Shown here one piece after another: positions 18,088-26,326 of a stretch of 64,000 nt of DNA (the first letter of the stretch is position 1; every line of letters starts with the position of its first letter). The stretch spans positions 558,001-622,000 of the forward strand of contig NZ_FNGF01000003.1 of the NCBI RefSeq assembly GCF_900102815.1, written 5' to 3'. Position numbers and translations under genes: made by a program. This stretch comes from Glycomyces sambucus. Lineage in GTDB: Bacteria; Actinomycetota; Actinomycetes; Mycobacteriales; Micromonosporaceae. The notes under the pieces were generated by a model. That model did no database searches, was not told the origin of the DNA, and saw only the letters and a list, made by a program, of their open reading frames with translations.

Positions 18088-18921
18088 GTGGACAACAAGA
18101 GGAAGCATCTGATCCGCCTCGGCGCCGGCGCCGCCGCGACGCTCGGCGCCGCGGCCCTCGCATGGGCCGGGACCGCCGCCAACGCCCAGGAGAACACGCC
18201 CGGGAACGACGTCGAGGTCCAGGTCATCGGCGGCCAGCCCGCCGAAGAGGGCCAGTACCCCTGGCTGGTCGGGCTCGGCTCGCCCGGCGACGGCACCCCC
18301 TGGGAGCGGCAGTTCTGCGGCGGCTCGGTGATCGCCGCCGACGTCGTCCTCACCGCCGCGCACTGCGTCGAGGACGCCGCGGCCGAGGACCTCGTGATCT
18401 TCTCGGGCTCGGTGGACCTGGAGTCCGACGCGATCGTCGAGACCGCCGTCGCCGACCTCCACGTCGCCGAGGACTACAACGCGCCCATCGCGATGGCGAA
18501 CGACTGGGCGCTGCTCAAGCTCGCCGAGCCGGTCGACGTCGAGCCGATCGCGCTCGGCGCCGACGCGGCCGAGTACGCGGCCCTGGAGACCGCGGGCTGG
18601 GGCAACACGGGGTCGGAGTACCCGGTCGTCGCCGAGTGGGTCGAGGTGCCCTTCGTGGACGACGCCGCGTGCGAGGCGGCCTACCCGGGCGAGGTCGACG
18701 CGGCCTCGATGCTGTGCGCGGGCGACCTGGAGAACGGCGGGGTGGACTCCTGCCAGGGCGACTCGGGCGGCCCGATCATGACCCCCGCGGGTGAGGAGCA
18801 GGTGCTCGTCGGGATCGTGAGCTGGGGCTACGGCTGCGCCGAGGCCGGGAACCCGGGCGTGTACTCGGAGATCGCCGGCTTCGCCGCCGCGATCGACGAG
18901 GTCCTGGCCGGCTGGGAGTAG
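18088..18921 (+). CDS. Secreted trypsin-like serine protease (S1A), copy 1
   Basis: 277 residues. A Sec/Tat-like signal peptide (cleavage after ANA, residue 33) and a short acidic propeptide precede the mature N-terminus VIGG (46). The catalytic triad is H92 (TAAHC), D139 (NDWALL) and S226 (CQGDSGGP). D220 at the S1 site predicts cleavage after Arg or Lys. Cysteines pair as in trypsin (CGG...AAHC, C-x-SCQGDS, GYGCAEAGNPGVY). The GTG start at 18088 has GAAAGGATC upstream. It is a tandem paralogue of the next gene; the propeptide is released by self- or cross-processing (inference). Confidence 0.93.
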   Translation: MDNKRKHLIRLGAGAAATLGAAALAWAGTAANAQENTPGNDVEVQVIGGQPAEEGQYPWLVGLGSPGDGTPWERQFCGGSVIAADVVLTAAHCVEDAAAEDLVIFSGSVDLESDAIVETAVADLHVAEDYNAPIAMANDWALLKLAEPVDVEPIALGADAAEYAALETAGWGNTGSEYPVVAEWVEVPFVDDAACEAAYPGEVDAASMLCAGDLENGGVDSCQGDSGGPIMTPAGEEQVLVGIVSWGYGCAEAGNPGVYSEIAGFAAAIDEVLAGWE

Positions 18922-19043
18922 CCGACTGGAAGCGGGAGCCGGGCGGACCGCGGTCCGCCCGGCTCCCGCCGTCTCCGGACCCGGTCCAGTGGAGTCCGGA
19001 ATGGACCATTCTCATTCATCCGTCCCTATTGCCATATGACGTT

Positions 19044-19110
19044 AGTGAATGCACCGCTATTCACTGAAAAACAGCTGAGGTGCGGAATATTCATATATGA
19101 GCGATATTCC
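19044..19110 (+). promoter_or_regulatory. AT-rich upstream region of trypsin 2 with nested palindromes
   Basis: AGTGAAT-N8-ATTCACT (19044-19065), then GGAATAT (19084-19090) and ATATTCC (19104-19110) around the palindrome TCATATATGA. The AT-richness contrasts sharply with the flanks. Confidence 0.5.
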
Positions 19111-19169
19111 CGTAAGCTGACGTGCGGCAGGTGAACGCCTGAATCCACCCACTCGAAAGGATTTCTCGC

Positions 19170-19982
19170 GTGAAGCACAACCGAAAGAACCTCGTCAGGA
19201 TCGGCGCGGCCGTCGCCGCCGGACTCGGCGCCGCCGCACTGGCGCTCTCCACCACCGGCGCGAACGCCGAGGAGGCCGCGGCGGACGGCGACTTCGACGC
19301 CCAGATCATCGGCGGCCGGCCCGCCGCCGACGGCCAGTTCCCGTGGACCGTCGCCCTCGCCGACGCCGCCGATCCGTCCTTCAACTACTGCGGCGGCCAG
19401 CTCATCGAGGAGGACGTCGTCCTCACCGCCGCCCACTGCACCGAGGGCTCCGCCGCCGCGGACGTCGTGATCCGCCACGGCGACACCGACATCGCCCAGA
19501 CCGACGTGTACGAGGTCGCCGAGATCGTCGTCGCCGACGGCTTCGACGGCGCCACCATGGTCAACGACTGGTCGCTCATCAAGCTCGCCGAGCCGATCAC
19601 CGGGGCCGAGACCCTCCCGCTCGCCGACGCCGACACCGGGGACTGGGGCACCCTGACCGTGGCCGGCTGGGGCACCACCGAGTCCGGCTCGATGTCGCCG
19701 GACCTCCTTTACACCGACGTCCCGTACGTCTCCGCCGACGACTGCGCCGGGGCCTACGGCGCCGAGTTCGACGCCGCCACCATGATCTGCGCCGGCGACC
19801 TCGCGAACGGCGGGGTCGACTCGTGCCAGGGCGACTCCGGCGGCCCGCTCGTCTCCGCCGACGGCGTCCTCGTCGGGATCGTCAGCTGGGGCTACGGCTG
19901 CGCCGAGGCCGGCAACCCCGGCGTCTACGCCAACGTCGGCCTCCTCCACGGCGACATCACCGCGGCCCTCGCGACCCTGTAG
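19170..19982 (+). CDS. Secreted trypsin-like serine protease (S1A), copy 2
   Basis: 270 residues. The layout is the same as the preceding gene: signal peptide ending GANA (33), propeptide, mature IIGG (46), H89, D133, S223, and D217 in the S1 pocket. The ends (SWGYGCAEAGNPGVY) are nearly identical to copy 1, while the surface loops differ, which indicates tandem duplication followed by divergence. GAAAGGATTTCTC precedes the GTG. The two genes have separate promoters sharing a TTCACTGAA element. Likely substrates are extracellular proteins or other zymogens. Confidence 0.93.
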   Translation: MKHNRKNLVRIGAAVAAGLGAAALALSTTGANAEEAAADGDFDAQIIGGRPAADGQFPWTVALADAADPSFNYCGGQLIEEDVVLTAAHCTEGSAAADVVIRHGDTDIAQTDVYEVAEIVVADGFDGATMVNDWSLIKLAEPITGAETLPLADADTGDWGTLTVAGWGTTESGSMSPDLLYTDVPYVSADDCAGAYGAEFDAATMICAGDLANGGVDSCQGDSGGPLVSADGVLVGIVSWGYGCAEAGNPGVYANVGLLHGDITAALATL

Positions 19983-20061
19983 CGCGGGCTACCCTCCGGG
20001 GCACCGGGCGCGGCCTCCGGGCCTTTTGTATACTCGGTGCGGCTCCGTTCAGGCGGAGTTC

Positions 20062-20132
20062 GCGGGTGTAGTTCATTGGTAGAATGCGACCTTCCCAAGG
20101 TTGAGAGGCGAGTTCGATTCTCGTCACCCGCT
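20062..20132 (+). tRNA. tRNA-Gly (CCC anticodon)
   Basis: The acceptor stem is GCGGGTG with CACCCGC. The D arm contains GTTCATTGGTAGAATGC. The anticodon stem is CGACC/GGTTG with loop TTCCCAA. The T arm is CGAGTTCGATTCTCG and the discriminator base is U. The 3' CCA is not encoded. It reads GGG codons. Confidence 0.95.
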
Positions 20133-20146
20133 CCGCGAGGACTTCC

Positions 20147-20175
20147 ACGGCCGCCCCGGTCTCCGGGGCGGCCGT
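20147..20175 (+). terminator. Terminator of tRNA-Gly
   Basis: A 13-bp perfect stem with loop TCT is followed by TT, directly downstream of the tRNA. Confidence 0.75.
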
Positions 20176-20210
20176 TTCCGTGCCCGCCCCACGCCACCTC
20201 CGAAGGGCCG

Positions 20211-20299
20211 TTCGACGCCCGATCGACCCCTTCCCCGGCCCTTCCCCAGCGCTCGTTCGACTCCGCATCGACACCCGTTCGACGCCCGTTCGACGATTT
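20211..20299. repeat. 11-bp periodic WTCGAC array
   Basis: WTCGAC recurs at 20211, 20222, 20256, 20267, 20278 and 20289. Spacing is 11 bp within each block and 34 bp between the blocks. The consensus unit is WTCGACnCCCG. The rest of the 385-bp gap (20133-20517) holds the tRNA terminator and the promoter of the next operon, with no gene. Confidence 0.65.
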
Positions 20300-20387
20300 C
20301 GTGGCGGAGACAGGCCCCGCCACGTGCAGGGACATTTCAAGTTATCGATCACTTCCTCGCCCGCGCTAGCTGCCCATAGAGACCCCC

Positions 20388-20457
20388 TTCACTTTCCGAG
20401 AGCCCGCAGGTACTATGACCGCATCGAAAGTTTCCGGTACTTGTCCTGAAAGTTTCG
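20388..20457 (+). promoter_or_regulatory. Promoter and twin operators of sugar ABC operon 1
   Basis: TTCACT (20388), a 17-nt spacer, TACTAT (20411). Two operator-like sites, CGAAAGTTTCC (20425-20435) and TGAAAGTTTCG (20447-20457), follow with centres 22 bp apart. CGAAA/TTTCG repeats are known LacI-family (BxlR-type) operators of xylo-oligosaccharide genes in Streptomyces. Confidence 0.6.
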
Positions 20458-20517
20458 GTGGCGATCCCTCTTGCCCCGGCCCAGGACGCCGGACCCTCAT
20501 CCCTCGAAAGGACCACC

Positions 20518-21798
20518 ATGCGAAACCCCCTTCTCCGGCCCCGGGCCCTGGTGGCCGCCGGTGCGGCCGCCGCGCTCGCGCTGACCGCCGCCGCGTGCGG
20601 CGACAGCGGCGAGAGCGACGCCGACCTCACCTGGTGGCACATCCAGAACCAGGACCCGCTCATGTCGACGTGGCAGGAGTTCGCCGACGACTTCGCGGCC
20701 GACAACGACATCACCATCGACGTCCAGGCCATCGAGAACCAGGCGTTCAAGGACCGCATGGGGACCGCCTCCCAGTCCGGCGACGTGCCCGACATCTTCC
20801 ACACCTGGGGCGGCGGCGTCCTCGCCGAGCAGGTCGAGGCCGGCCTCGTGCAGGACCTCACCGGGAAGCTCGACTGCATCGACTCGATCAACCCGATCGC
20901 CCTGGAGCCCTACACGATCGACGGCAAGCTCTACGGCATGCCGTTCGACGCCGGCGTCGTCGGGTTCTGGTACAACGAGGACCTCTTCGCCCAGGCCGGC
21001 ATCACCCAGCCCCCGGCCACCTGGGACGAGTTCCTCGCCGCCGTCCAGGCGCTCAAGGACGAGGGCATCACCCCGATCGCCCTCGCCGGCGCCGACAAGT
21101 GGCCCGGCCACTACTACTGGACCTACCTCGCGATGCGCACCGTCGGCCTCGACGGCCTCGCCTCCGCGGCCGAGGCCGGGGACTTCTCCGGCGACGGCTT
21201 CGTCCAGGCCGGCCAGATGGTCGCCGACCTCGCCGCCCTGGAGCCCTTCCAGCCCGGCTTCGAGTCCGCGGTCTACGGCGAGGCCGACGGCCAGTCCGCG
21301 ACCATGGGCGAGGGCCTGGCCGCCATGGAGCTGATGGGCCAGTGGGCCCCGCAGGCCCAGCGCGACAACTCCGGCACCGAGGGCCCCGAGAACCTCGGGT
21401 TCTTCCCCTTCCCGACGGTCGAGGGCGGCACCGGCACCACCACCGAGTGGCTCGGCGGCGGCAACGGCTACGCGGTGGCCGCGGACGCGCCCGACGAGGC
21501 GCTGGACTTCCTGTGCAACTTCATGGAGCCCGACAACTACACCCGCGCCATCGCCGAGGGCAACCTGACCCCGGTCGCCGCCGACGTGGCCGCGGTCGCG
21601 CCCGACCTGAACGAGGACACCCAGAAGGTCGTCGACGCGCTCGCCACCGCCACCGGCACGCAGCTCTACCTCGACCAGGCGTACCCGCCGGCCATCGGCG
21701 GCGTCATCAACGACGCCACCGAGGGGCTGCTCCTCGGCCAGCTCACCCCCGAGGACTTCGTCGCGATGGTCAACGAGGCCTGGGCGGCCGAAGCGTGA
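20518..21798 (+). CDS. Sugar ABC transporter substrate-binding lipoprotein
   Basis: 426 residues. The signal peptide ends in the lipobox LTAAAC (Cys about 27), followed by a family-1 extracellular solute-binding fold (LTWWHIQNQDP, then DVPDIFHTWGGGVLAEQV and DGKLYGMPFDAGVVGFWYN). Such proteins deliver oligosaccharides to a two-permease importer. The operators upstream suggest xylobiose-like ligands, which is inference. The ATG at 20518 follows GAAAGGACC. Its stop overlaps the permease GTG (GTGA). Confidence 0.9.
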   Translation: MRNPLLRPRALVAAGAAAALALTAAACGDSGESDADLTWWHIQNQDPLMSTWQEFADDFAADNDITIDVQAIENQAFKDRMGTASQSGDVPDIFHTWGGGVLAEQVEAGLVQDLTGKLDCIDSINPIALEPYTIDGKLYGMPFDAGVVGFWYNEDLFAQAGITQPPATWDEFLAAVQALKDEGITPIALAGADKWPGHYYWTYLAMRTVGLDGLASAAEAGDFSGDGFVQAGQMVADLAALEPFQPGFESAVYGEADGQSATMGEGLAAMELMGQWAPQAQRDNSGTEGPENLGFFPFPTVEGGTGTTTEWLGGGNGYAVAADAPDEALDFLCNFMEPDNYTRAIAEGNLTPVAADVAAVAPDLNEDTQKVVDALATATGTQLYLDQAYPPAIGGVINDATEGLLLGQLTPEDFVAMVNEAWAAEA

Positions 21799-22784
21799 CG
21801 ATCAAGGAGTCCCCTCGGGTCTCCCCGGTAACGGGGCGCCCGGACCGCCGCGCGGGCTCACGCCCGCGCCGGCGGTCCGGGCGCCCCGGCGCGGGGACGC
21901 TCGCCACGTTCATCGCGCCCGGCCTGATGCTGTTCCTGATGTTCGTGATCCTGCCGGTGCTGTTCGCCGCGTACGTGGCGTTCTTCCGCTGGAACGGCCT
22001 GGGCGGCGTCCCGACCGAGTTCATCGGACTGGAGAACTTCCGGAACCTCGTTCAGGACGACGTCTTCCTCGGCGACCTGTGGCGCCTGGCGCTCATCGTG
22101 GTCCTCTCCCTGCTGGTCCAGCTCCCGCTGTCCTTCGGGCTCGCGATGCTGCTGCACCAGCGGTTCCCCGGGCGCACCGCGTTCCGGCTGCTGTTCTTCG
22201 TGCCCTACGTCCTCACCGAGGCCGTCACCGCGGTCCTGTTCCGCCTCGTGTTCTCGCCCCGGCGCGGCTTCGCCGACTCGCTGCTCGCCAACCTCGGCAT
22301 CGACGCCCAGATCGGGTGGCTGTCCGACCGCGACATCATCATGTTCGTCATCTTCGGGATCCTCACCTGGAAGTTCTTCGGCTTCCACATGATCCTGTTC
22401 CTGGCCGGGCGCCAGAACATCCCCGACGAGCTGTACGAGGCCGCCGCCATCGACGGCGCCACCGGTGCCCAGGCGTTCCGCTCGATCACCCTGCCGCTCA
22501 TGGGCCCCACGGTCCGCATGATCGTGTTCCTGTCCGTCATCGGCTCGGTGCAGCTGTTCGACCTCGTGTACGTGCTCACCGGCGGCGGCCCGTTCCACGC
22601 CTCCGAGACGCTCGCGATCACCATGTACGAGCAGGGCTTCCAGCGCAACCAGATCGGCTACGCCTCCGCGCTGTCGATCGCGATGTTCGTCATCAGCCTC
22701 GTGTTCGCGCTGCTGTACCAGCGCTACGTCCTCAACCGCGACCTCCAGGGGTCGCTCACCACCGCCGGGGGGAACCGCTCATGA
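21795..22784 (+). CDS. Sugar ABC permease (MalF/LacF type)
   Basis: 329 residues. A basic N-terminus of ~35 residues is followed by six membrane helices (ATFIAPGLMLFLMFVILPVL first). The EAA loop YEAAAIDGATGAQAFRSITL contacts an ATPase. The operon has no ATPase gene; many actinomycete sugar importers share MsiK. The GTG overlaps the previous stop. The basic N-terminal codons coincide with a very strong hairpin at 21833-21886, unusual inside a coding region; no alternative in-frame start lies after the hairpin and before the first helix. Confidence 0.9.
   Translation: MTIKESPRVSPVTGRPDRRAGSRPRRRSGRPGAGTLATFIAPGLMLFLMFVILPVLFAAYVAFFRWNGLGGVPTEFIGLENFRNLVQDDVFLGDLWRLALIVVLSLLVQLPLSFGLAMLLHQRFPGRTAFRLLFFVPYVLTEAVTAVLFRLVFSPRRGFADSLLANLGIDAQIGWLSDRDIIMFVIFGILTWKFFGFHMILFLAGRQNIPDELYEAAAIDGATGAQAFRSITLPLMGPTVRMIVFLSVIGSVQLFDLVYVLTGGGPFHASETLAITMYEQGFQRNQIGYASALSIAMFVISLVFALLYQRYVLNRDLQGSLTTAGGNRS
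21823..21886 (+). promoter_or_regulatory. Competing RNA hairpins at the 5' end of the permease gene
   Basis: A small hairpin CCCCG-GTAA-CGGGG (21823-21836) shares its right arm with the left arm of a ~25-bp near-perfect hairpin (21833-21857 pairing with 21862-21886, loop TCAC). The two cannot form together. It could stabilise the upstream binding-protein mRNA or damp permease translation. Confidence 0.55.
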
Positions 22785-23623
22785 GCGTCAACACGCGCCG
22801 GGCCCGCCTGCTGCGGCACACCGGCTTCTACGTGGCCGCGTTCCTCACCACCGCGTTCGTGGCCACGCCGATCCTGTTCGCGCTCCTCGGCGGCTTCAAG
22901 GACAACCAGCAGCTCCGCGAGAACGCCCTGGGCCTGCCGAGCCCCTGGAACGTGGAGAACTACACCGACGTCCTGGAGTCGGGGGCGTTCTGGCAGCAGG
23001 TCTTCAGCTCCATCTTCATCGCGCTCGTCACCACGTTCATCGTCGTGATCTGCTCGGCGATGGTCGCGTTCGTGTTCGCCCGCTACGCCTTCCGCGGCCG
23101 CGAGGGCCTGTTCACGCTCTTCGCGGCCGGGATGATGTTCCCCTTCGCGGTGGCCGTGCTGCCGCTGTTCATCATCCTGCGCAGCTTCGAACTGCTCAAC
23201 AGCCCCTTCGGCGTGATCCTGCCGCAGGCCGCGTTCGGCCTGCCGCTGACGATCATCATCCTGCGCACCTTCTTCCGCTCCATCCCCGGCGAGGTCGAGG
23301 AGGCCGCCACCATCGACGGCGCCGGGCCGTGGCTGTTCTTCACCCGCATCCTCCTGCCGATGGCGCGGCCCGTGCTCGCCACCGTCTCGGTGCTCGCCCT
23401 GGTCGGCTCCTGGAACTCGTTCCTGCTCCCGCTGGTGGTGCTCCAGAAGTCGACCTGGTGGACGCTCCCGCTGGGCGTCACCCAGTTCAGCGGCCAGTAC
23501 GCCTCGGACACCGCGAAGGTGCTGGCGTTCGTCATGCTCGCGATGCTGCCCGCGCTGGTGTTCTACGCGTTCGCCGAACGGCACCTCATCAGCGGCCTGA
23601 CCTCGGGCGGCACCAAGGGTTGA
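22781..23623 (+). CDS. Sugar ABC permease (MalG/LacG type)
   Basis: 280 residues, six membrane helices. The EAA loop is EVEEAATIDGAGPWLFFTRILLPM and the C-terminus is the typical ERHLISGLTSGGTKG. The ATG overlaps the stop of the previous permease (ATGA). With the two upstream genes it forms the membrane part of an importer. Termination at the hairpin just downstream means no hydrolase or ATPase is in this transcript. Confidence 0.92.
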   Translation: MSVNTRRARLLRHTGFYVAAFLTTAFVATPILFALLGGFKDNQQLRENALGLPSPWNVENYTDVLESGAFWQQVFSSIFIALVTTFIVVICSAMVAFVFARYAFRGREGLFTLFAAGMMFPFAVAVLPLFIILRSFELLNSPFGVILPQAAFGLPLTIIILRTFFRSIPGEVEEAATIDGAGPWLFFTRILLPMARPVLATVSVLALVGSWNSFLLPLVVLQKSTWWTLPLGVTQFSGQYASDTAKVLAFVMLAMLPALVFYAFAERHLISGLTSGGTKG

Positions 23624-23637
23624 GACGCGTCCGAGGA

Positions 23638-23675
23638 AGGGCCCGGGGGTCGGCTGGCCCCCCGGGCCCTTTTTC
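23638..23675 (+). terminator. Rho-independent terminator of sugar ABC operon 1
   Basis: AGGGCCCGGGGG pairs perfectly with CCCCCGGGCCCT and is followed by TTTTT. Confidence 0.9.
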
Positions 23676-23719
23676 GCGCGCACCGGGAACCGGCCCGGCG
23701 CGCGCGGCGTCCGAGAGGC

Positions 23720-25627
23720 ATGAAAGCGAAACTCCTCACCGCACTCGCGGGCGCGGCCGCCCTCGCCGCCGCCGGGTGCACCTCGCAGCAGGGCGACGAC
23801 CCCGTCGTCGACAGCGTCCCCTGGGTCCCCGCCTCCGCGCAGCTCGCCTCCTACGGCGGCTGCGACGAAGCGCTGGAGGGCATCCAGGACGCCGCGCTCG
23901 CCATGATGTCCCAGTGGCAGACCGGCGAGTACTTCGCCGGCGGCTCCGTGGAGGACGGCGCCCGGGCGGAGGAGGGCGACATGGCCGCCTCCGACGCGGG
24001 CGCCGCGCCGGCCTCCGGGCAGGGCGCCGACGCCTACTCCCAGACCAACAACCAGGTCGCCGGGGTCGACGAGCCCGACATCGTCAAGACCGACGGGACC
24101 TCCGTCTACAGTGTCGTCCGCAACACGCTCCGGGTGGTCGACATCGCCTCCGGGGAGGTCGTCGCCGAGCACGCCTTCGACGACACGACGTGGAGCCACG
24201 AGCTGTTCCTCGGCGACGGCGGCCTGTTCGCGATGTACACGCAGGACGTCCAGGACGGCGAGACCTACTACAGCGAGTTCAGGGTCGACCGCCTCGACCC
24301 CGCGACCCTGGAGGTGCGCGACAGCCTCGCCATGGAGGGGTCCATGGTGGACGCCCGCATGGTCGGCGGGGAGCTGCGGTTCGCGGTGTCCTCGCAGCCG
24401 CTCATCCAGCCCGTCTACGACGTCCTGTACGGCGGCGGCGGCGATCTCGCGGACCTCGAAGCGGCCCTTGGGGAGACGACCCTGGAGGACTGGGTCCCCG
24501 GCTTCACCGTCAACGGCGAGGCCGGGGAGGTCGACTGCGGCGACATCGCGCACCCCGAGCGCTTCAGCGGCTCCGCGGTGACCGTGTTCGGCCTCGCCGC
24601 GGCGGGCGGGTGGGACGAGGTCGCCCCGCACACGGTGATGGCCGACGGCGAGACCGTCCACGGCACCGCCGACAGCCTCTACCTGGCCCACTACGACTAC
24701 GGCTGGGGTGAGGACGAACCCGAGTCGGAGACCGAGATCTACCGGTTCCGCTTCGACGGCGGCGAACCGGCCCTCGCGGGCGAGGCGACCGTGCCCGGGT
24801 CGCTGCTGAACCAGTACTCGCTCAGCGAGTACGACGGCCACCTGCGGGTCGCCACCACCGAGAACGACGCGATGTGGGGCTGGTGGGGCGGCTGCGGGCC
24901 GGCCGCCGACTGCGCCTGGGGCGCGGAGGTCGCGCCCGAGCCGGAGGACTCGAAGTCCACGGTGACCGTGTTCGCCGTCGGCGATGACGCGCTCACCGAG
25001 ACCGGGTCGGTCACCGACCTCGGTGTCACCGAGCAGATCTACGCGGTCCGCTTCATGGGCGACACCGCGTACATCGTCACGTTCCGCCAGACCGACCCGC
25101 TGTACACAGTAGACCTCTCCGATCCCGCGGACCCGGTCGTCACCGGGGAGCTGAAGATCACCGGCTACTCCGGGTACCTCCACCCGGTCGGCGAGGACCG
25201 GCTCCTCGGCGTCGGCCAGGAGGCCACCGAGGACGGCATGACCACGGGCCTTCAGGTGAGCCTGTTCGACACGGCCGCACCGGAGGCGGCGGTCCTCGAC
25301 CAGTACCACCGCGAGAACGCGGCCTCCGCGGTCGAGTACGACCCGCACGCGTTCCTGTACTGGCAGGACGCGAGCATCGCGGTCCTGCCGGTCAACGACT
25401 GGGGCCGGGACTACGCCGACTACACCGCCGGGGCGCTCGTCCTCGCGATCGGCACCGACTCCCTGGAGGAGGCCGCCTGGATCGAGCACGAGCTGGAGGA
25501 CCCCTACCAGGAGGGCATCGTCCGCGCCCTCGTCGTCGGCGACCAGATCTGGACCCTCTCCTCGGAGGGCCTGCAGGCCAACGAACTCGGCGGCGGCTAC
25601 GCGCAGACCGCCTGGATCGGGTTCTAG
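23720..25627 (+). CDS. Secreted beta-propeller lipoprotein
   Basis: 635 residues. The lipobox AAAGC puts lipid on Cys19-20. The signature NNQVAGVDEPDIVKTDG (about 110-126) is that of the secreted beta-propeller family (PF09826). Repeated blades follow (TLRVVDIASGEVV, SKSTVTVFAVGDD, YTVDLSDPADPVVTGELKITGYSGYLHPVG). The family's role is not established; members are surface proteins of actinobacteria and archaea. It has its own gene unit between two terminators. The ATG is chosen at the start of the signal peptide. Confidence 0.88.
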   Translation: MKAKLLTALAGAAALAAAGCTSQQGDDPVVDSVPWVPASAQLASYGGCDEALEGIQDAALAMMSQWQTGEYFAGGSVEDGARAEEGDMAASDAGAAPASGQGADAYSQTNNQVAGVDEPDIVKTDGTSVYSVVRNTLRVVDIASGEVVAEHAFDDTTWSHELFLGDGGLFAMYTQDVQDGETYYSEFRVDRLDPATLEVRDSLAMEGSMVDARMVGGELRFAVSSQPLIQPVYDVLYGGGGDLADLEAALGETTLEDWVPGFTVNGEAGEVDCGDIAHPERFSGSAVTVFGLAAAGGWDEVAPHTVMADGETVHGTADSLYLAHYDYGWGEDEPESETEIYRFRFDGGEPALAGEATVPGSLLNQYSLSEYDGHLRVATTENDAMWGWWGGCGPAADCAWGAEVAPEPEDSKSTVTVFAVGDDALTETGSVTDLGVTEQIYAVRFMGDTAYIVTFRQTDPLYTVDLSDPADPVVTGELKITGYSGYLHPVGEDRLLGVGQEATEDGMTTGLQVSLFDTAAPEAAVLDQYHRENAASAVEYDPHAFLYWQDASIAVLPVNDWGRDYADYTAGALVLAIGTDSLEEAAWIEHELEDPYQEGIVRALVVGDQIWTLSSEGLQANELGGGYAQTAWIGF

Positions 25628-25644
25628 GGGCCGGGGGAAGAAGC

Positions 25645-25680
25645 GGGCCCGCACCGCCTTTCGGGTGGCGGTGCGGGCCC
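25645..25680. terminator. Bidirectional terminator
   Basis: GGGCCCGCACCGCC pairs perfectly with GGCGGTGCGGGCCC across an 8-nt loop, between convergent genes. Confidence 0.85.
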
Positions 25681-25689
25681 TGTCCGCGT

Positions 25690-26247
25690 CTAGCGGTCCC
25701 GGCGCCGCTCGCGCCATTCGGGGGCGAGGACCGACCAGACCTCCATGTCGTAGCGCTCGCCGCGGTGCAGGTAGGCGGCGCGCAGCAGGCCCTCGCGGGT
25801 CATGCCGAGGCGCTCGGCGACCGCGACGCTGGCGGCGTTGCGGTCCGAGGCGTACCAGTCGACGCGGTAGATGCCGCGCTCCTCGACCGCCCAGTCGATG
25901 ATCGCGGTGGTCGCCCGCGTGACCAGGCCCCTGCCGACGGCGGCGGGCTCGAGCCAGCAGCCGGCCTCGGCGGTCTCCATGACGGTGTCGAAGGTGCGGA
26001 ACAGGACGCCGCCGACGAGCGCCCCGTCGAGCCGGATGCCCCAGATCCGCCCGGTGTCCGCCTCGGCCCGCGCGGCGAAGACCTCCAGGAGCGCCCGCGT
26101 GCCGTCGACGTCGGCGCACCGGTCGGCGATGGAGACGTACCGGCCGATGTACTCGCGGCCGCGGTCCATGTGGGCCGTCATCTCCTCGGCGTGCTCGGGC
26201 AGCAGCGGGGCGAGCTCGGCGCCGTCCCCCAGGGGTCCTGCGAACAT
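25690..26247 (-). CDS. GNAT acetyltransferase, RimJ/RimL-like
   Basis: 185 residues. Typical features are EHAEEMTAHMDRGREYIGRYV at the N-terminus, WLEPAAVGRGLVTRATTAII (acetyl-CoA binding) and VDWYASDRNAASVAVAERLGMTREGLLR, all as in ribosomal-protein Ser/Ala acetyltransferases. The true substrate is unknown. The ATG at 26247 is preceded by GGAGGG; an upstream ATG at 26280 lacks a ribosome-binding site. It lies 79 bp from the binding-protein gene, separated by a terminator palindrome. Confidence 0.85.
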   Translation of the reverse strand: MFAGPLGDGAELAPLLPEHAEEMTAHMDRGREYIGRYVSIADRCADVDGTRALLEVFAARAEADTGRIWGIRLDGALVGGVLFRTFDTVMETAEAGCWLEPAAVGRGLVTRATTAIIDWAVEERGIYRVDWYASDRNAASVAVAERLGMTREGLLRAAYLHRGERYDMEVWSVLAPEWRERRRDR

Positions 26248-26290
26248 GTGCCCTCCAGATCGGGATCGGGTGTGCCACATGGTCTCACGG

Positions 26291-26322
26291 GCGGGCCCGG
26301 GCCGGCGCCGGCCCGGGCCCGC
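26291..26322. terminator. Perfect 32-bp palindrome
   Basis: All 32 bases are self-complementary (centre GGCGCC), directly after the stop of the binding-protein gene on the minus strand. It would form a 13-14-bp stem and is probably a terminator. Confidence 0.65.
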
Positions 26323-26326
26323 GGCG

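Noticed and set aside
20062..20299. An integrative element attached at tRNA-Gly
   Set aside because: No integrase gene and no direct repeat of the tRNA 3' end is seen in the window; the downstream array does not copy tRNA sequence.
22724..26278. A 1,184-codon minus-strand open frame opposite the permease and beta-propeller genes
   Set aside because: Antisense to three convincing genes and a U-tract terminator; composition is Arg/Gly/Asp-rich and domain-free.
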